Assembly: GCA_940337035.1 (NCBI GenBank)
Contig: CALNHX010007633.1
Coordinates: 1-64,000 of the forward strand
DNA length: 64,000 nucleotides
DNA from: Agriotes lineatus
Lineage: Eukaryota; Arthropoda; Insecta; Coleoptera; Elateridae
Reading direction: 5' to 3'
In this document: one piece after another, positions 34,001 through 45,650 of the stretch
How the letters are laid out: each line of letters starts with the position of its first letter
Numbering within the stretch: position 1 is the stretch's first letter
The notes under the pieces: model-generated
What the model was told of the DNA's origin: nothing
Databases searched by the model: none
Seen by the model: only the letters and a program-made list of their open reading frames with translations
Made by a program: the position numbers and the translations under genes

Positions 34001-34170
34001 GTAAAGTATAGGGTGGTTGGAAGGGCACAGTAGGGTAGTTCACTCTTTGGGGAACTTTTAATATCTTGTTCTTTCCCCATTTTAAGGTATAGGGTGGTTG
34101 GAAGGGCACAGTCGGGAAGGACACTATTTGGGAAACTTTAATATCTTGTTCTTTTCCCTCTTTTGGGTAT
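34001..34170. repeat. two more LARD internal repeat units
   Basis: Two units of about 82 bp with TATAGGGTGGTTGGAAGGGC and TTTAATATCTTGTTCTTT; related to those at 33321-33535. Confidence 0.8.
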
Positions 34171-35190
34171 AACGTATACGGAGTTCCCTGTTGGGAAATG
34201 TTAATGGATGGTTTTCTTTTTGATTGTATTGGAAGAGCGTTACGTTATCCTGTTTTTCCTAAGGGGACATAAGGGTAACGAGATTAATCGTTAAAGAAGT
34301 ACAACTTCTTCGTTTCTTTTAGGTATCCCTTGGGGTTTGGGGATATAGGGTGTTTCCCTACAAAACAAAATTTTTAAGATGACCAGTCCTTCATTCTTCG
34401 CCTTCTTTTCTTCTTAAAGCTTTGTCTATATTTCTCTCTTGTAATGTAGTGAATGTCGATTTTGTTTTGAATGAACTGTTTACTTAGATGAATGACAATT
34501 TGTTTTCTTTTATTTCTCTTTGATCTGGTGCGGATGAAATCTCTGGTGATGAGTGATTGTTGGATGTAAGATAAAGATTGGTGGGGATTTTCTTCAGGCC
34601 ATTCGGGGCGCTGAAGGATCCCTCCGTCGGAGCGTATGAGAGTTGTGTGGATGTTGGCTTCTGCCTCTCACTTTTCTGGTTTCTTTAACCCTCTGTCACT
34701 GGGGTTACTTCCTCCCCAGGCGTGTCAAAAGGAAAACCCTGGTTATTCTTCGTTTTGGCTTAACTATTTTCGGTCTGACAGTACCTGAAACTGTGTGGAG
34801 GTGTGCTTCCGCCTCGGGGGTTTATTGGAAGTTGTCAGGGGGGGTACGCTGTGGGGATTTGGAGTGATTTTGGGGGGTTCATGGGGGTGGAACTTCTTCA
34901 CGACAGGTTGTTACAGGGTTGTTCACCGGCGCAGCATTTACATCCAGCAGCGACGAACAATCTTGATCCTTGTCGTGGGGTTGATCTGGTCCTGGGTTCC
35001 TCCTTGGGTCATCACCGTCTCTACAGTGTAATTGCTTGTTTGTGGTGTGGGTATTGGGTTTTTTTTTTGAGATTAATTGTTAGAGACGTCTTATGCCAGA
35101 CGGTTTACTGACTCTCTAGCGTATATGTATGTATCCTTTTAGGATAAAGTTTTTATTTAGTTAAAAATTTCGTTGAAATTTTTCCTTTCT

Positions 35191-35205
35191 GGTAAGGGGG
35201 GAGTT
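35191..35205 (+). other. polypurine tract of LARD
   Basis: GGTAAGGGGGGAGTT immediately precedes the TGTTA start of the 3' LTR, the expected place for plus-strand priming. Confidence 0.75.
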
Positions 35206-36233
35206 TGTTACGTGTCAAAAGCATTTGATATTAATACTAGTGTTGAATGAGGAATCTAGTGAGAGTGACGCGATAAAATTAATATCAGATTGGCTTTGTT
35301 CGTTGCTAGGGAAGATAAAAACAAGGTTGGTTTGTTTGAGAGAAAATTTGTATATCAGCTTTTAAAAAAGGCAAGAGTTTTCGTGGGGTGTAAATAAAAA
35401 TCTCGCCATTTAATATGGTTTGGTGATAGTAAAGAATTGGGTTACTGGCCAGCCGTTCCTGTATGGGAGATAATTAAGCGGATGTCATTTTTCCAATGAA
35501 TATTTATATTCAAGCTGTGAAGCGATCTGGGAAACACGAATACAACGATTGCGAAGTTTATTGCCTGTGAACAGGGTATGTAGTTTAATGTGGAATTTGC
35601 CTTTTGTTACCTGGAAATTCGATTTATAGCAACAACTATTAGGCGGAAAATCTTGGAAAGCTAATCTACCGCAGTATTGGGGGTCGAGGTATAGCGAATG
35701 ACAGCCGAGGTTGGAACCTGTCAAGCTGACATGTTATAGGAGTAACGGGACGTATTAAATGTCTGCGAGTATATCGGCACAAAGATAAGTGTTTTAGCTA
35801 GAATCTGATGATATTTTTGCATATAAAAACTGTGTAACCATTAAACTTACGAGCGGTTTAATTTAAGCTATTTAGGGTACCCTGAGTGAGGTAGTAATAT
35901 TAAAGATGTTAATTGTCTGATCGATGGTAGTAATGTTCGAGTAGTAATAAAACTAGCTACAAGTATTGCTTTCTTTCATTTTGATAGGGAGTTCAATAAT
36001 CGTATTGTTATTAGTTGATAGAAAGTGAAGTTACAAGTTTCTTGGCTTATATCAGTATATTTGAGTTTAACTTGTTGGCGCCAATTATAACATCATAAAC
36101 TAGAATCCGCGACGTCTTCACTGATGCTAGAGACGGGCCTCAAATATACTTTTATAGTGATCAATTGTTAACTAAGAGATATAGCGATGACCTAAAGGTA
36201 GGTAAAGGAATTTATAGATAAATATAGCTAACA
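35206..36233 (+). repeat. 3' LTR of the LARD, 1028 bp, uninterrupted
   Basis: Starts TGTTACG, ends CTAACA. Nearly identical to the 5' LTR apart from about nine substitutions. TATAAAA at 35822, AATAAA at 35946. A 79-codon minus-strand frame is conserved in both LTRs only because the DNA is. Confidence 0.9.
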
Positions 36234-37036
36234 AACGGTAAAATTTAATCAACTCACTACGTGCTGAAGCCTACGCTCTACACGCAATTACAACTTATAC
36301 AAAGTACGAAGAACAAAATATCAAGTATTATGCTTAAAATACAGTCCGCGAAATATGTTCCGCACACTTCGTCGAATTCACTTCTATGCGCCACGGCGTT
36401 CATTTAGCCACTACTCACTTAATACGGTATGGCGTAAGTCTAACCACTAACAATTACTCGATGACGCACACGACGCCGCGTTCAAAGGTGATGTAATATT
36501 GTACAATCAGCTGCTATGCTCCAAGCATTTAGCAATACAGCCCTGGATCGTAATCTCCATCAAATAACTGGCTTTGAATGAACTAACTTGCTTTCACAAT
36601 GGCTGCTCGCTAAAATCTAGACGGACTCCTTTAATTGCGTCACTATAGCCGCCTTCTGCGAAGAATTATATGGACCTCGGTGTTACTTCCAAGGTTGTAC
36701 TGTGCTCTCGAAGCTGTATCTCAGCTCTTAGAAAACAAAGCGTTAGCTGATATTTAAGCACGTCAGCTCGTACGCTTACAGTTTTATATCAATGCTTCAG
36801 GCGTCGGCCCTGTCGCTCGCACCTACGAGCAGTGTCGTAACCCACGTGACTGGCGACTTCCCGCATAAAAATATCTCGCAAAATACTGTGTCAACGCATC
36901 CTTGCGGTTTGCTTTGCTTAGCGCGTATTTTAATTAGATTCTTAACTTAATTACTACAAATATAAATAGTACAACTTTACTGTAGGGTGTGTAAACGTTA
37001 ATTAGCTCAAAGGTGCTACGAATCAGGCCCGTTACA

Positions 37037-38169
37037 ACAACCACATCAACTTTTAAAATAATAATTTTAATAAATCTTTGTATCTTTACTCATAACATTA
37101 ATTTTGACATTAATACTAATTTTGAAGTTCTTCACACGAAAGATAAGGGTTATTCACTCACTTTTTAAAATTAGAACGTACCATAGAAGCTTGAAGATGA
37201 GTTAAGGTTTTACTCGAAACATGTAGCTGCTTCGCATTGAATAGTAATTTATGGGAAGATAGTGACCTTTTTAACAGCGTTCCTCCCGAACCCATTGTGC
37301 GCTATCGAAATACTTACTTAAAAAACAATCTATGTAACTCTCATAGTTATAGAAATATCTTTCACCCCCGCATCGTTGCAGCACCTTGTGTATTAGCCAG
37401 TTTATTACAGTTCTCTTAGCAGTTTCTCTCAATCGAAACATAATCTTTTTCTATTTTCTTACGCGTCTTTGTCTATCTCTCGTGCTCGTTCTAGGTCTTT
37501 TCCTTTGCCTTCTCTGCCTATTAGTCTTAGTGACAACTTGTTCATTACCATATGATTTCTTAACGTGGGTTCAGTATTATCATGTTTCAAATAATTAGTC
37601 ATGTTTATAGTTAGTATTGTGTGCTTAAATAGTGAATTAGAGAGCGTCGCCTGGTCCAGTATCATAACTCTTTCTTTTAACTATTGCCTTCCCGATGCGA
37701 TTTGGACCCTACGTCATTATGAGATAGTCTTATATAGATATATAATTGTTGCAAGATATAAGCATTAGTACGGTGCTTTTTTCAAAATATTCGCAGTATG
37801 CGACACAGTACCATACTTCGAACACACCTACACGTTTTTCGTTTTAACTCTCTATGGTTCAGAAGCCTAATACAGTTTTTGAAGAGTAATGTGTTTACCA
37901 CTGCCATTTTATTGCTACAGTTTGTCTCTCTCTTCATAATTTCTTTTTTCATAATTTGTAGTATGATTGTATGACATTTGAATTCGATGTCGTATTTTAA
38001 GTTACAAACTTCCATTGTTATACCATGTATTGCAGTGGTCTTAAGCCCTACAACTCAACTCTGAGAGCATTGCCAAATTAATGGACATTTCACTAAAGCT
38101 CAGGGTGAGGTAATTTATATAACTGCAAGGCTAAAACTTGAATTTAATAGAATGAAAGCATTTGTAAAG
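37037..38169. other. gene-free stretch with two repeat remnants
   Basis: 37325-37392 matches the outer end of the 2.49-kb foldback family ('tatgtaact', 'atagttatagaaatat', 'cacccccgcatcgttgc'). 37188-37225 has GAAGATGAGT, a loop, ACTCGAAACATG, a hammerhead-like stem II and GAAAC with the CUGAUGA box damaged. No gene. Confidence 0.5.
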
Positions 38170-38183
38170 AGATGCCATTAATA

Positions 38184-39103
38184 ATTATTTTTGGAAATTA
38201 TTAAAGTCAAGTTTATTGTTAAAATTTGCATGATTAATATTAAAGATAAATAAAAATCATTTTAGTCGTAAACAGTTTAATATTTAAATACGTTTCGCAC
38301 AATTAAAATTGGCTTCTTCAGTTTAAGAATTATAAAAACATTATGTTGAAAGGATAAAATTGGAAAATTTACAAATCTGAAAGTTATAGAGAACAATAGG
38401 TTAGCGAACACGAAAACATTTCCTCAAATATGTATACTTACGGTTTATTAAAGTATTGGAGATCATTATTTCTTAATCATTACGACTTTTTTTATAAAAA
38501 TATAAATAATTTATTGATTAAATTTACATTTTGACATATAAGAAACTGTTATAAGTACAAATAATTAATAATTTAGCTGCCTTCATGTTGAGGAATGCGG
38601 GATGTCTAAGTTTATTAGATAAATAATGCAAGGTTACATACACATATTTGCACTTTATCAAGTGCGCAGAAGGCTCAAAACTGGAACTGCATACATTCTT
38701 TTAATGCAGGGTAGTACAAAGTTAAATTTGAATTTTACTATACAAAGCAGCGATATTAGCAAATGAAACATATTATTTAAGAAATGTGATATTTTGATAT
38801 TTTATTTGAATAAATTATGATAAATGGAATTTAGATTGTCAATATCGGTTCTATAATTAATTGCTGTTGGACTTTTTTGTATTTCGATCATTTCTAAGCA
38901 TACTCTCTTTTTTAGATTGTTCTCTGAAGAAGCCAATTTTAATTGTGCGAAACGTATTTAAATATTAAACTGTTTACGACTTAATGATTTTTATTTATCT
39001 TTAATATTAATCATGCAAATTTTAACAATAAACTTGACTTTAATAATCTCCAAAAATAATTTTTTAAATTTAATTGAAAAGTCAAATTTAACATATTACT
39101 AAA
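38184..39103. mobile_element. 920-bp foldback element with 14-bp target duplication
   Basis: Arms of about 138 bp (38184-38321 and 38924-39060) are reverse complements, from AATTATTTTTGGA at the outside to CTGAAGAAGCC at the inside. AGATGCCATTAATA flanks both sides (38170-38183 and 39104-39117). Each arm contains CTGAAGAAG..stem..GCGAAACGT, a degenerate hammerhead-like motif. The interior has no gene. Long target duplications and tail-to-tail hammerhead-bearing ends are known in Penelope-like elements; that origin is inference. Confidence 0.75.
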
Positions 39104-39117
39104 AGATGCCATTAATA

Positions 39118-39864
39118 GCAGTGTAATTAAATAAAGAACGCAACAAGCAAAGCTTAATTCTCACAGGGATCTAAGTTGACTGTAAGATCAATTTAAAATA
39201 AGAAGTTTGTGCTAAGGTAATAGCCGAACTATTAATTCCAAAAGGGATTGCCAAGGCAAGGAAATGAAGCGCATAATTCAAGTAAAGTTAAACAGTGAAA
39301 TATTTGTCAGGGTTTTAAAAGAAAGGTATGAGAAACTAGATAAGCTAATGAACGTTGCAACAAGCAGCTAAGAAGGCAGGCTTTAAGGCATTTAATGGAA
39401 ATAGTAAGAATCAGCAAGCCAGAGTAAAAAAAGCAACGAAAAGTAAACACAGCAGTTGGGCCAAAAATTGTGTGGAAAAACAAACAGGTGAATTGTGACT
39501 TGTGTGATCAATTAAAAACATTTTAAATAAACGTGCAGTGGCGAAAAGAGACGGTTAACTAATTATAAATGTAGACAATAATATTAAGAATAAGAATTTT
39601 GTAAATAGTTTTAGTTATATACAAATATAGTGTTATAAGTAATTATTTTGAACTTGGTTCATATCCGTTTTTGTATTTAATATTTAACTTGCAATTGTTT
39701 ATAGGGGATATTAGGAGACAACAAAAGAAATTAGTTATGAATTGACATGCTAAAAATGTACTCCATTTAAATCAAATTTTCACTTAATAAATAAAATTAT
39801 ATTTACAACAAAAGTATACCAGTCTATTGAGTGCATATTCGTGGTCGTGTGGGAGTGTTTGTAG
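39118..39864. other. gene-free AT-rich stretch
   Basis: No gene recognised. It could be intron if the block at 39865 is an exon. Confidence 0.3.
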
Positions 39865-40113
39865 CCAATTCCAACACAAAATGTTGAAAAGTTCTCCGAG
39901 CCCAGTGTACGTAACCTCAAAGCTGAAGCAGAAAAACTCCGATATCTGCGTGGAGGCCAGCAAGCCGATACAACCCAGAGGGGAAGACTCCGGAGCATCA
40001 AGCAGCCTCGTGAGTATGTGTGCCAGGAGTTGCAGCAGGATCCGGCCCATAGAAGCCCAAGAAACTACATCAGCGTGTCCTTCGAGCCCCGATATAAGAT
40101 CGGCGGAGACCAG
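39865..40113 (+). CDS. candidate host exon, 83 codons
   Basis: A + strand open block bounded by a splice-acceptor-like TGTTTGTAG and a donor-like CAG/GTACTG. Length is exactly 249 bp. Translation is balanced and charged (NVEKFSEP, LKAEAEKLRYLRGGQQ, QPREYVCQELQQ, NYISVSFEPRYKIGGDQ), with codon use and GC visibly different from the flanks. No domain is recognised and no mobile-element family comes to mind. Upstream the frame stops at 39862, so it would be an internal exon. The opposite-strand frame and the other + frame (39827-40129) look less protein-like. No adjacent exon was identified. Confidence 0.4.
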
Positions 40114-40950
40114 GTACTGTTTAGCCTAAAACTAGCTAAGTTAGGCCAGTGAAAGTTTATGCATGTATAAGAAGAGTCATACTCAAGACAATCCAAGCAA
40201 TTTCCGTTGCTGTAATGTAAATACAACCCGTAATATAGGCCCAGTCCATAATTTGAGGTTAGGAGAAAGTTGAATACAAAACGACACCGTGAAAAACAAT
40301 TGAAAAATTGGCGCGCGTCTCTTCGACAAACGCTAGAAAACAAATGACAATTAATGCCGCGAAAAAAGCCGAATTTAAATAATTACCGGTAGAACTTTGA
40401 TGAATTTTCACATTGTTTTAATTCACTGTCAGCTATCTTGTCAGAGGGATTCATTTTGGAGTAACGTTTGACCTAATTTCGAGTATTTGCTTGTGCGCAG
40501 TAGAGCGAAGACGGAATACAGAATTACACATTCAGCAAGGAACCTAACCGAAATTGAGTGATTGCTTTACCAAATTGAGCTAGCGGTTAATTATTAATAT
40601 TTGCATATAAATAAAATATGATACAGGGCATATAACCATTTATTTCAACAAGTTAATAAAATACAACTCTTTTTTAATCTACCTAGCGTAAACAAAATAT
40701 TTGCATGGCGATTCTTAATCAATATTTATTTAATTGAATTAATTTAAACAACCATATCGTTGCAGTATATTGCATATACGCTGACTGTGCAACGTAGAAA
40801 ATCCTATGTTAAATTTTTAATGCTAAAATATTGGCTTCCTTATTAACTCTAAATCTAAAGTGTAATCACAAACATTTTAAGGGTCGCTCTAAGCTACTCA
40901 ATTCAATTACTATTTTACTTTCCAAATTTTCCTACAAAGCATAAATGTGG
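40114..40950. other. gene-free AT-rich stretch
   Basis: No gene or repeat recognised. Confidence 0.3.
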
Positions 40951-40979
40951 AAAACATGTAATCAAACATTTAATTTACC

Positions 40980-42950
40980 ACGGTCGGCTAAAATTGCACA
41001 CCAGATTCGCATTCGTACTATCTGGAAACGCCTGGAATTTGTAATTGATAATTTCCGTAACCTTCAAATTGCTTGGATTTCGGCATTGTTCATCCTCCGG
41101 GCCTCGAAACCGCCTGGATGTCGCTCTAGATCATCCCAGTGGCCTTCCAACTGTCTAGCTTTTGCCACTGATCATCTCCGTGACCTTTAAACTGCCTGGT
41201 TTTGGCAACTGATAACTTATTTGGCCTTGAAACTGCCTGGATCTCGCCATCGAACATCTTCGTTGTCTTAAAAATGCTTAAATTCGGTCATTGGTCATCT
41301 CCGTGGCACTTAGAAGTCTCATATATTCCTATTGATTATTTCAGCGGCCTTAAAACTGTTTGGATGTCGCAACTGATCATCTCCGCGGCATTGAACATGC
41401 CTAAATTTCGCCATTGACCATTTTCATGGACTTGGAATTGTCTGAATGTCGCCATTGACCATCTCTGCTGCCTTCAACTGCCTAGATTTTGCCATTGATA
41501 ACATTCGTGACCTTCAAACTGCTTAGATTTCGCAACTTATAATCTACCTGGCCTTAGAATTGTCTGGACATTACCATCGATCATCTGCATCGCCTTCAAA
41601 GTGCCTGGATTTTGCCATTGATCATATTCATGACCAAAATGTCTGGATTTTGCAACTCATAATCTACCTGGTCTTTGTGACTTTTAGACTTCCTGAATTT
41701 CGTCATTGATCATATCATTACCTATTTTGTGCTATCAAATTGTTTTGCTACATTTTGCTATTCTTTATGCCCGCGGCCTTAAAGCTGCTTATATTTCGCC
41801 ATTGATCATTTACGTAGCCTTTAACCCACCATGATCACCTTCAAGGCTTTAAAGCTGCCTAGACATAGTCAATTATTAATGTTGTGACTTTTAGACTTCT
41901 TGACTTTTGTAACCTTTGTGATCTCTGACTGCCTGGATTTCGCAACTGATATTCTAACTAGACTTGACATTATCTGGATCCCGCCATCGATCATTTACGT
42001 GGCTTTAAGATTCCTAGATTTCGCCATTGTTTATATCAGCTTGGACGTCGCCATTGATCAGCTTCGGGGCCTTAACCTGCCCAAATTTCTCCAGTGATTA
42101 TCTTCGTGACTTTCAAACTTTCCAGAATTCGTTATTGATTATATGGGACTTGAAACTGCTTAAATGTCGCAATTGATCATTCCAAGTCCTTAAAACTGGC
42201 TAGATTTTGCCATTGATTATCTCCGTGGCCTCTAAAGTGCTTATATTTTATCCATTGCTCATCTTCATGGCCTTTAAAGCTGTCATATCTTGCTGTTGAT
42301 TTTTTCAGCTGCTTTACAACTGCTGGATATTGCAATTGATCATATGCGTGGCCTTCAATGTACCCAGGTATGGTTATTGATAATCCTCGTGAGTTTCAGA
42401 CTGTCTAGATTACCCCATCGATCATCTCCTTATATCTGAACTTGTATGAATGTAGCCCCATATCATTTGCACGGTCTTTAAACTACCTAGATTTTGCTGC
42501 TGAGTATCTCCGAGGTCTTCAGGCAGCCTAGATTTTGCCAGCTATCAATTTTGCGACTTTAGAATGCCTGAATTTCATCATTGATCATCTCCATGGTTGT
42601 CAATCTCCCTGTGTTTCGCCATTGATTAGCTCTGAAACCTAAAAAATATCTGTATTTTGCTATTGATAGTATTTATAACATTTAAACTGCCTAGAATTCG
42701 CTATTGATCATCTTCGAGGCCTTAAAACTGCCTAGATCTTGCTATTTATATTCTTTGTAAGTTTTCGGCTGCTTGAATTTCTTCAGTGATTATTTGCCTG
42801 ACATTTAAATAATATAATTTTCGGCATTCATTATCTCCACGGTTCTGAGACTGCATATATTTCACTGTCGCTCATGTCCGTGACCTTAAAGCTAACTAGA
42901 TTTTACTACTGATGATCTCCGTGATCTTTAAACTGCCTAAATTTATCCAC
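40980..42950. repeat. degenerate minisatellite, period about 42 bp (block 1)
   Basis: Dozens of diverged units of the form CTGCCTAGATTTTGCCATTG, then ATCATCTCCGTGGCCTTAAAA. Spacing is about 41-43 bp where units are clear. Individual units differ at many positions, so the array is old. Open frames here are incidental. Confidence 0.85.
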
Positions 42951-44514
42951 TGTTTGTACCACCCTTAAACGAAGGGGTTGATAAAACCTCAGCCAGCTCT
43001 TTTAACTCTTGACAGAAAATGGCGTGGTGTAAGGATCAGGCTAATAAATACTTCGGGCTTGTAAATTATGCAGAAGGATAAATACAAATTGGGCGCCTTG
43101 TCGTTACTTAAAACTTATAAAAACAAAACTAGCTACTTAAAAATACGCCACCTACCTTTGCTGTTCCACCGCATGCCTGGATTACTCGTTCAGCTAGAGG
43201 GGTTGCAGAAGAAAACAGACAAATAATAGCAATAGGGGCATTTATTTGAACCCACATATCGCAGTAACACATGAATTACTTGTATTAGCTCTTAGGCCAT
43301 GTGACAACAAAAAATTGGTAGAACTATTGCCTATGAAATGAAATAATAAATCGTAATTGGCAAATTACTTCCAAATATTGAATTCACAAAATTCTAATTA
43401 CAGCTTAATTCGCACTCGAGGATAACATCTATGTTGTCGCAATTGCATAACAAACAACGCATAAAGCGCGGTACATGAGTTACAATGCACATGCTTATTT
43501 CAGCAATTTTAAATTATTAAATTCTTGCTTATTAGCGTTATTAAGGTTTGAGCCCAAAAGGTTAAATAAACTGGTCCAGTTTGATTTGCTAAGATCTTAG
43601 TAATAACTGAGATAATTAATGCAAATGCATTTTTTGTAAAAAGAGGGCTGATATGGCATGTAATAACAGTTTAACTTGATGTTGAAGTCCAGCGATCGCA
43701 AGAGGAATTATCTTGTTGTGTTGCATATATTCATGAAGACGCTAAGCTAGTTCGTCTGCTAGTTTGACTGCTAAATTCTGAGATTCTGAAAGCGAAGATG
43801 CCACCGTTAGAAGTCAGCAAACCACAAAAGGTAGCGGCAGATGTCAGGAATTCCTAACCCATGCGAAAGCAGAATCGGGGAACTGAATTAGCTGAATTTG
43901 CAGCCTTTGTTTGAGCACAATTAGCCCATGCGAGACCATAACCCACACGAAACGATATTAGCTTCTTCTAGCCCGTAACTGTCAGATTTTAGCCCGTTGC
44001 TGCCAGCCTAAATGTTAAAATTTAGTTGCGAAAGTAAGCCCGCAGAAGGATCCTTAGCGGACGGTGTTCTCGGTCTAATTATAACAGAGAACGCTTGGCA
44101 GCAATTTCAATCATCGGCAGCGCAAGGAAACCCAGCCTAAATATTTAAAATGAACACGCAAAGAATACAATGAGATAAACTTCATTACCTACACAGAATG
44201 CGCCTTACAAAAACAACTAAAACGGCTTCAGCTTAGCCCAGCAATTCAAATCCGCGAGACTCGCGAGAGTGTCTTTTTCGAAAAAATTAATACTCTGACA
44301 GCTCTTTAGCGGTTTGAGCTTCAACTCGAATCAAAATGCTAGAGCGGTTCCACCACGAAAACCGCAGGTGCTAATCGCGTCTCACCGCCTGTTGTGATAA
44401 TCTTTAATTCTTTTTCTGCAGCTATTAGATATAAGGTGGTCCGAAATAAGGTGACAAATGCATTAACGTGCTACAGAAGTGAAATTGAAACGGGAGTTAC
44501 ATGTTTATGTCCGC
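42951..44514. other. non-repeat gap between minisatellite blocks
   Basis: Unique-looking sequence with no gene; somewhat GC-richer at 43740-44420. It may be an insertion that splits the array, but no terminal repeats or target duplication were found. Confidence 0.4.
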
Positions 44515-45650
44515 AGTCATAAAACTGCCTAGATTTCGCCATTGATAATCTCTTGTGTACTTTAAGTTGTCTGAGTCTTAAAACTGCCTAGATTTTGCCA
44601 ATTATCAACTTCGTCATTTTTAGATTGCTGGAAATTCGTCACTGATTATTTCCATGGCCTCCAATCTGCCTGTATTTAGCCATCAATCATTTCTGTAACC
44701 TAGCAACCATCTTATTTTTTCCAGCGTACATAAATCAAACAAGTAGAGACACTCACTGTCGGTGCTTTTGATGTCAAAATACCGAGTTGGATGACCTTGA
44801 ATGGCTCCTGGGGGGGGGGGGGGTACTTTCCGATAGTACTAACAGATGACGCCACTACTTTGTCACATATGATTGGTAGCAGAGCTAGTAACTGGCTCTG
44901 ATTGGTAGAATTTTGTGTTGCCATCTGATAGTGAAGCTTAGAAATACCCCACGAGTTACTGTCCCAGGTACTCTAGGCAGGTTTCAACATTTTAAATGAG
45001 TGTCTCTACTTATTTGATGTATGTACGCTGTTTTTTCACTGATAATGTACGTGACCGTAAAACTGTGTAGATTTCGCTGTTGATCATCTTTGCGGCGTAA
45101 CTACCTAGATGTTGCAATTTATCATCTTAATGACTTTTAGACTGCCTGAATTATGGCATTAATCATTTCCGTGATCTTAAGCTATCGAGATTTTAGCATT
45201 TATCATCTCCTCGTTCTTGCAGCTGCTTATGTTTCGCCACTGATCATCTCCGTAACCTTAAAACTGCATTGATTTTGCCACTAATAATCTCTGCGACCGT
45301 TAAACTGTATGGATTTCACCATCGGACATTTCTCTGACTTTTAAGCTCCCTAGATTTTGCCACTTATTTTCTCCGCGGTTTTAGAATTGCTTATATTTTG
45401 CTACTGATCATCTGCGTGACCTTTAAACTGCCTGTATTTCGTGACTGATTTTAGTGGCCTTTAAACTGCCTATATTTTGTCATTTGTTATCTCAGCGGCA
45501 CTAGAACTACCTAAATTGTGCCAGTAATAATCTTCGTGACCTTTAAACTGCCTTGATTTTGTCATTGATCACATCTGTTGCCTGCAAACTGTCTGTATAT
45601 CGCCATTGATTATCTCTGCTGCCTTAAAACTGCTGAAATTTTGCTATTGT
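44515..45650. repeat. degenerate minisatellite (block 2)
   Basis: Same unit as block 1 (AAACTGCCTAGATTTCGCCA and relatives), interrupted by a MITE at 44722-45030. Its last two to three units are duplicated at 47884-48010. Confidence 0.85.
44722..45030. mobile_element. 309-bp TIR MITE in the minisatellite
   Basis: The inverted ends CAGCGTACATAAATCAAACA and its complement (TGTATGTACGCTG side) match for about 34 bp, including AAGTAGAGACACTCA. TTTTTTC flanks both sides (44715-44721 and 45031-45037). A run of G (about 44810-44823) lies inside. The 70-codon minus-strand frame (44924-44712) spans the TIR and has no motif. It may be hAT-like judging by the 7-bp duplication. Confidence 0.85.

Larger units (their letters stand above)
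28461..36233 (+). mobile_element. non-coding LTR retrotransposon (LARD-like)
   Basis: Two LTRs (28461-31456 with an insertion; 35206-36233), each 1028 bp after removing the insert. Target duplication AACG lies at 28457-28460 and 36234-36237. A tRNA-Lys-type primer-binding site directly follows the 5' LTR and a polypurine tract precedes the 3' LTR. The internal 3.75 kb (31457-35205) is G/T-rich on the + strand and has no gag, protease, RT or integrase motif in any frame. It would have to move using another element's proteins. About nine substitutions are visible between the LTRs, so insertion is fairly recent. Confidence 0.85.
28146..37036 (+). mobile_element. solo LTR A, split by a nested LTR element
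   Basis: Starts TGTAACAGTACG and ends CCCGTTACA, a TG..CA LTR with a perfect 6-base inverted end. It is flanked by ACAA on both sides (28142-28145 and 37037-37040). Removing the inner element (28461-36237) leaves 28146-28460 plus 36238-37036, about 1.11 kb, a normal LTR length. No internal domain or second LTR was found, so it is read as a solo LTR. It encodes no protein. Confidence 0.7.

Noticed and set aside
40945..42097. Three open frames of 65-81 codons
   Set aside because: Within the degenerate minisatellite; repeated units give repeated peptides by chance.
40980..45650. CRISPR-like regular repeats
   Set aside because: Units are directly adjacent and highly diverged, with no unique spacers; eukaryotic minisatellite.
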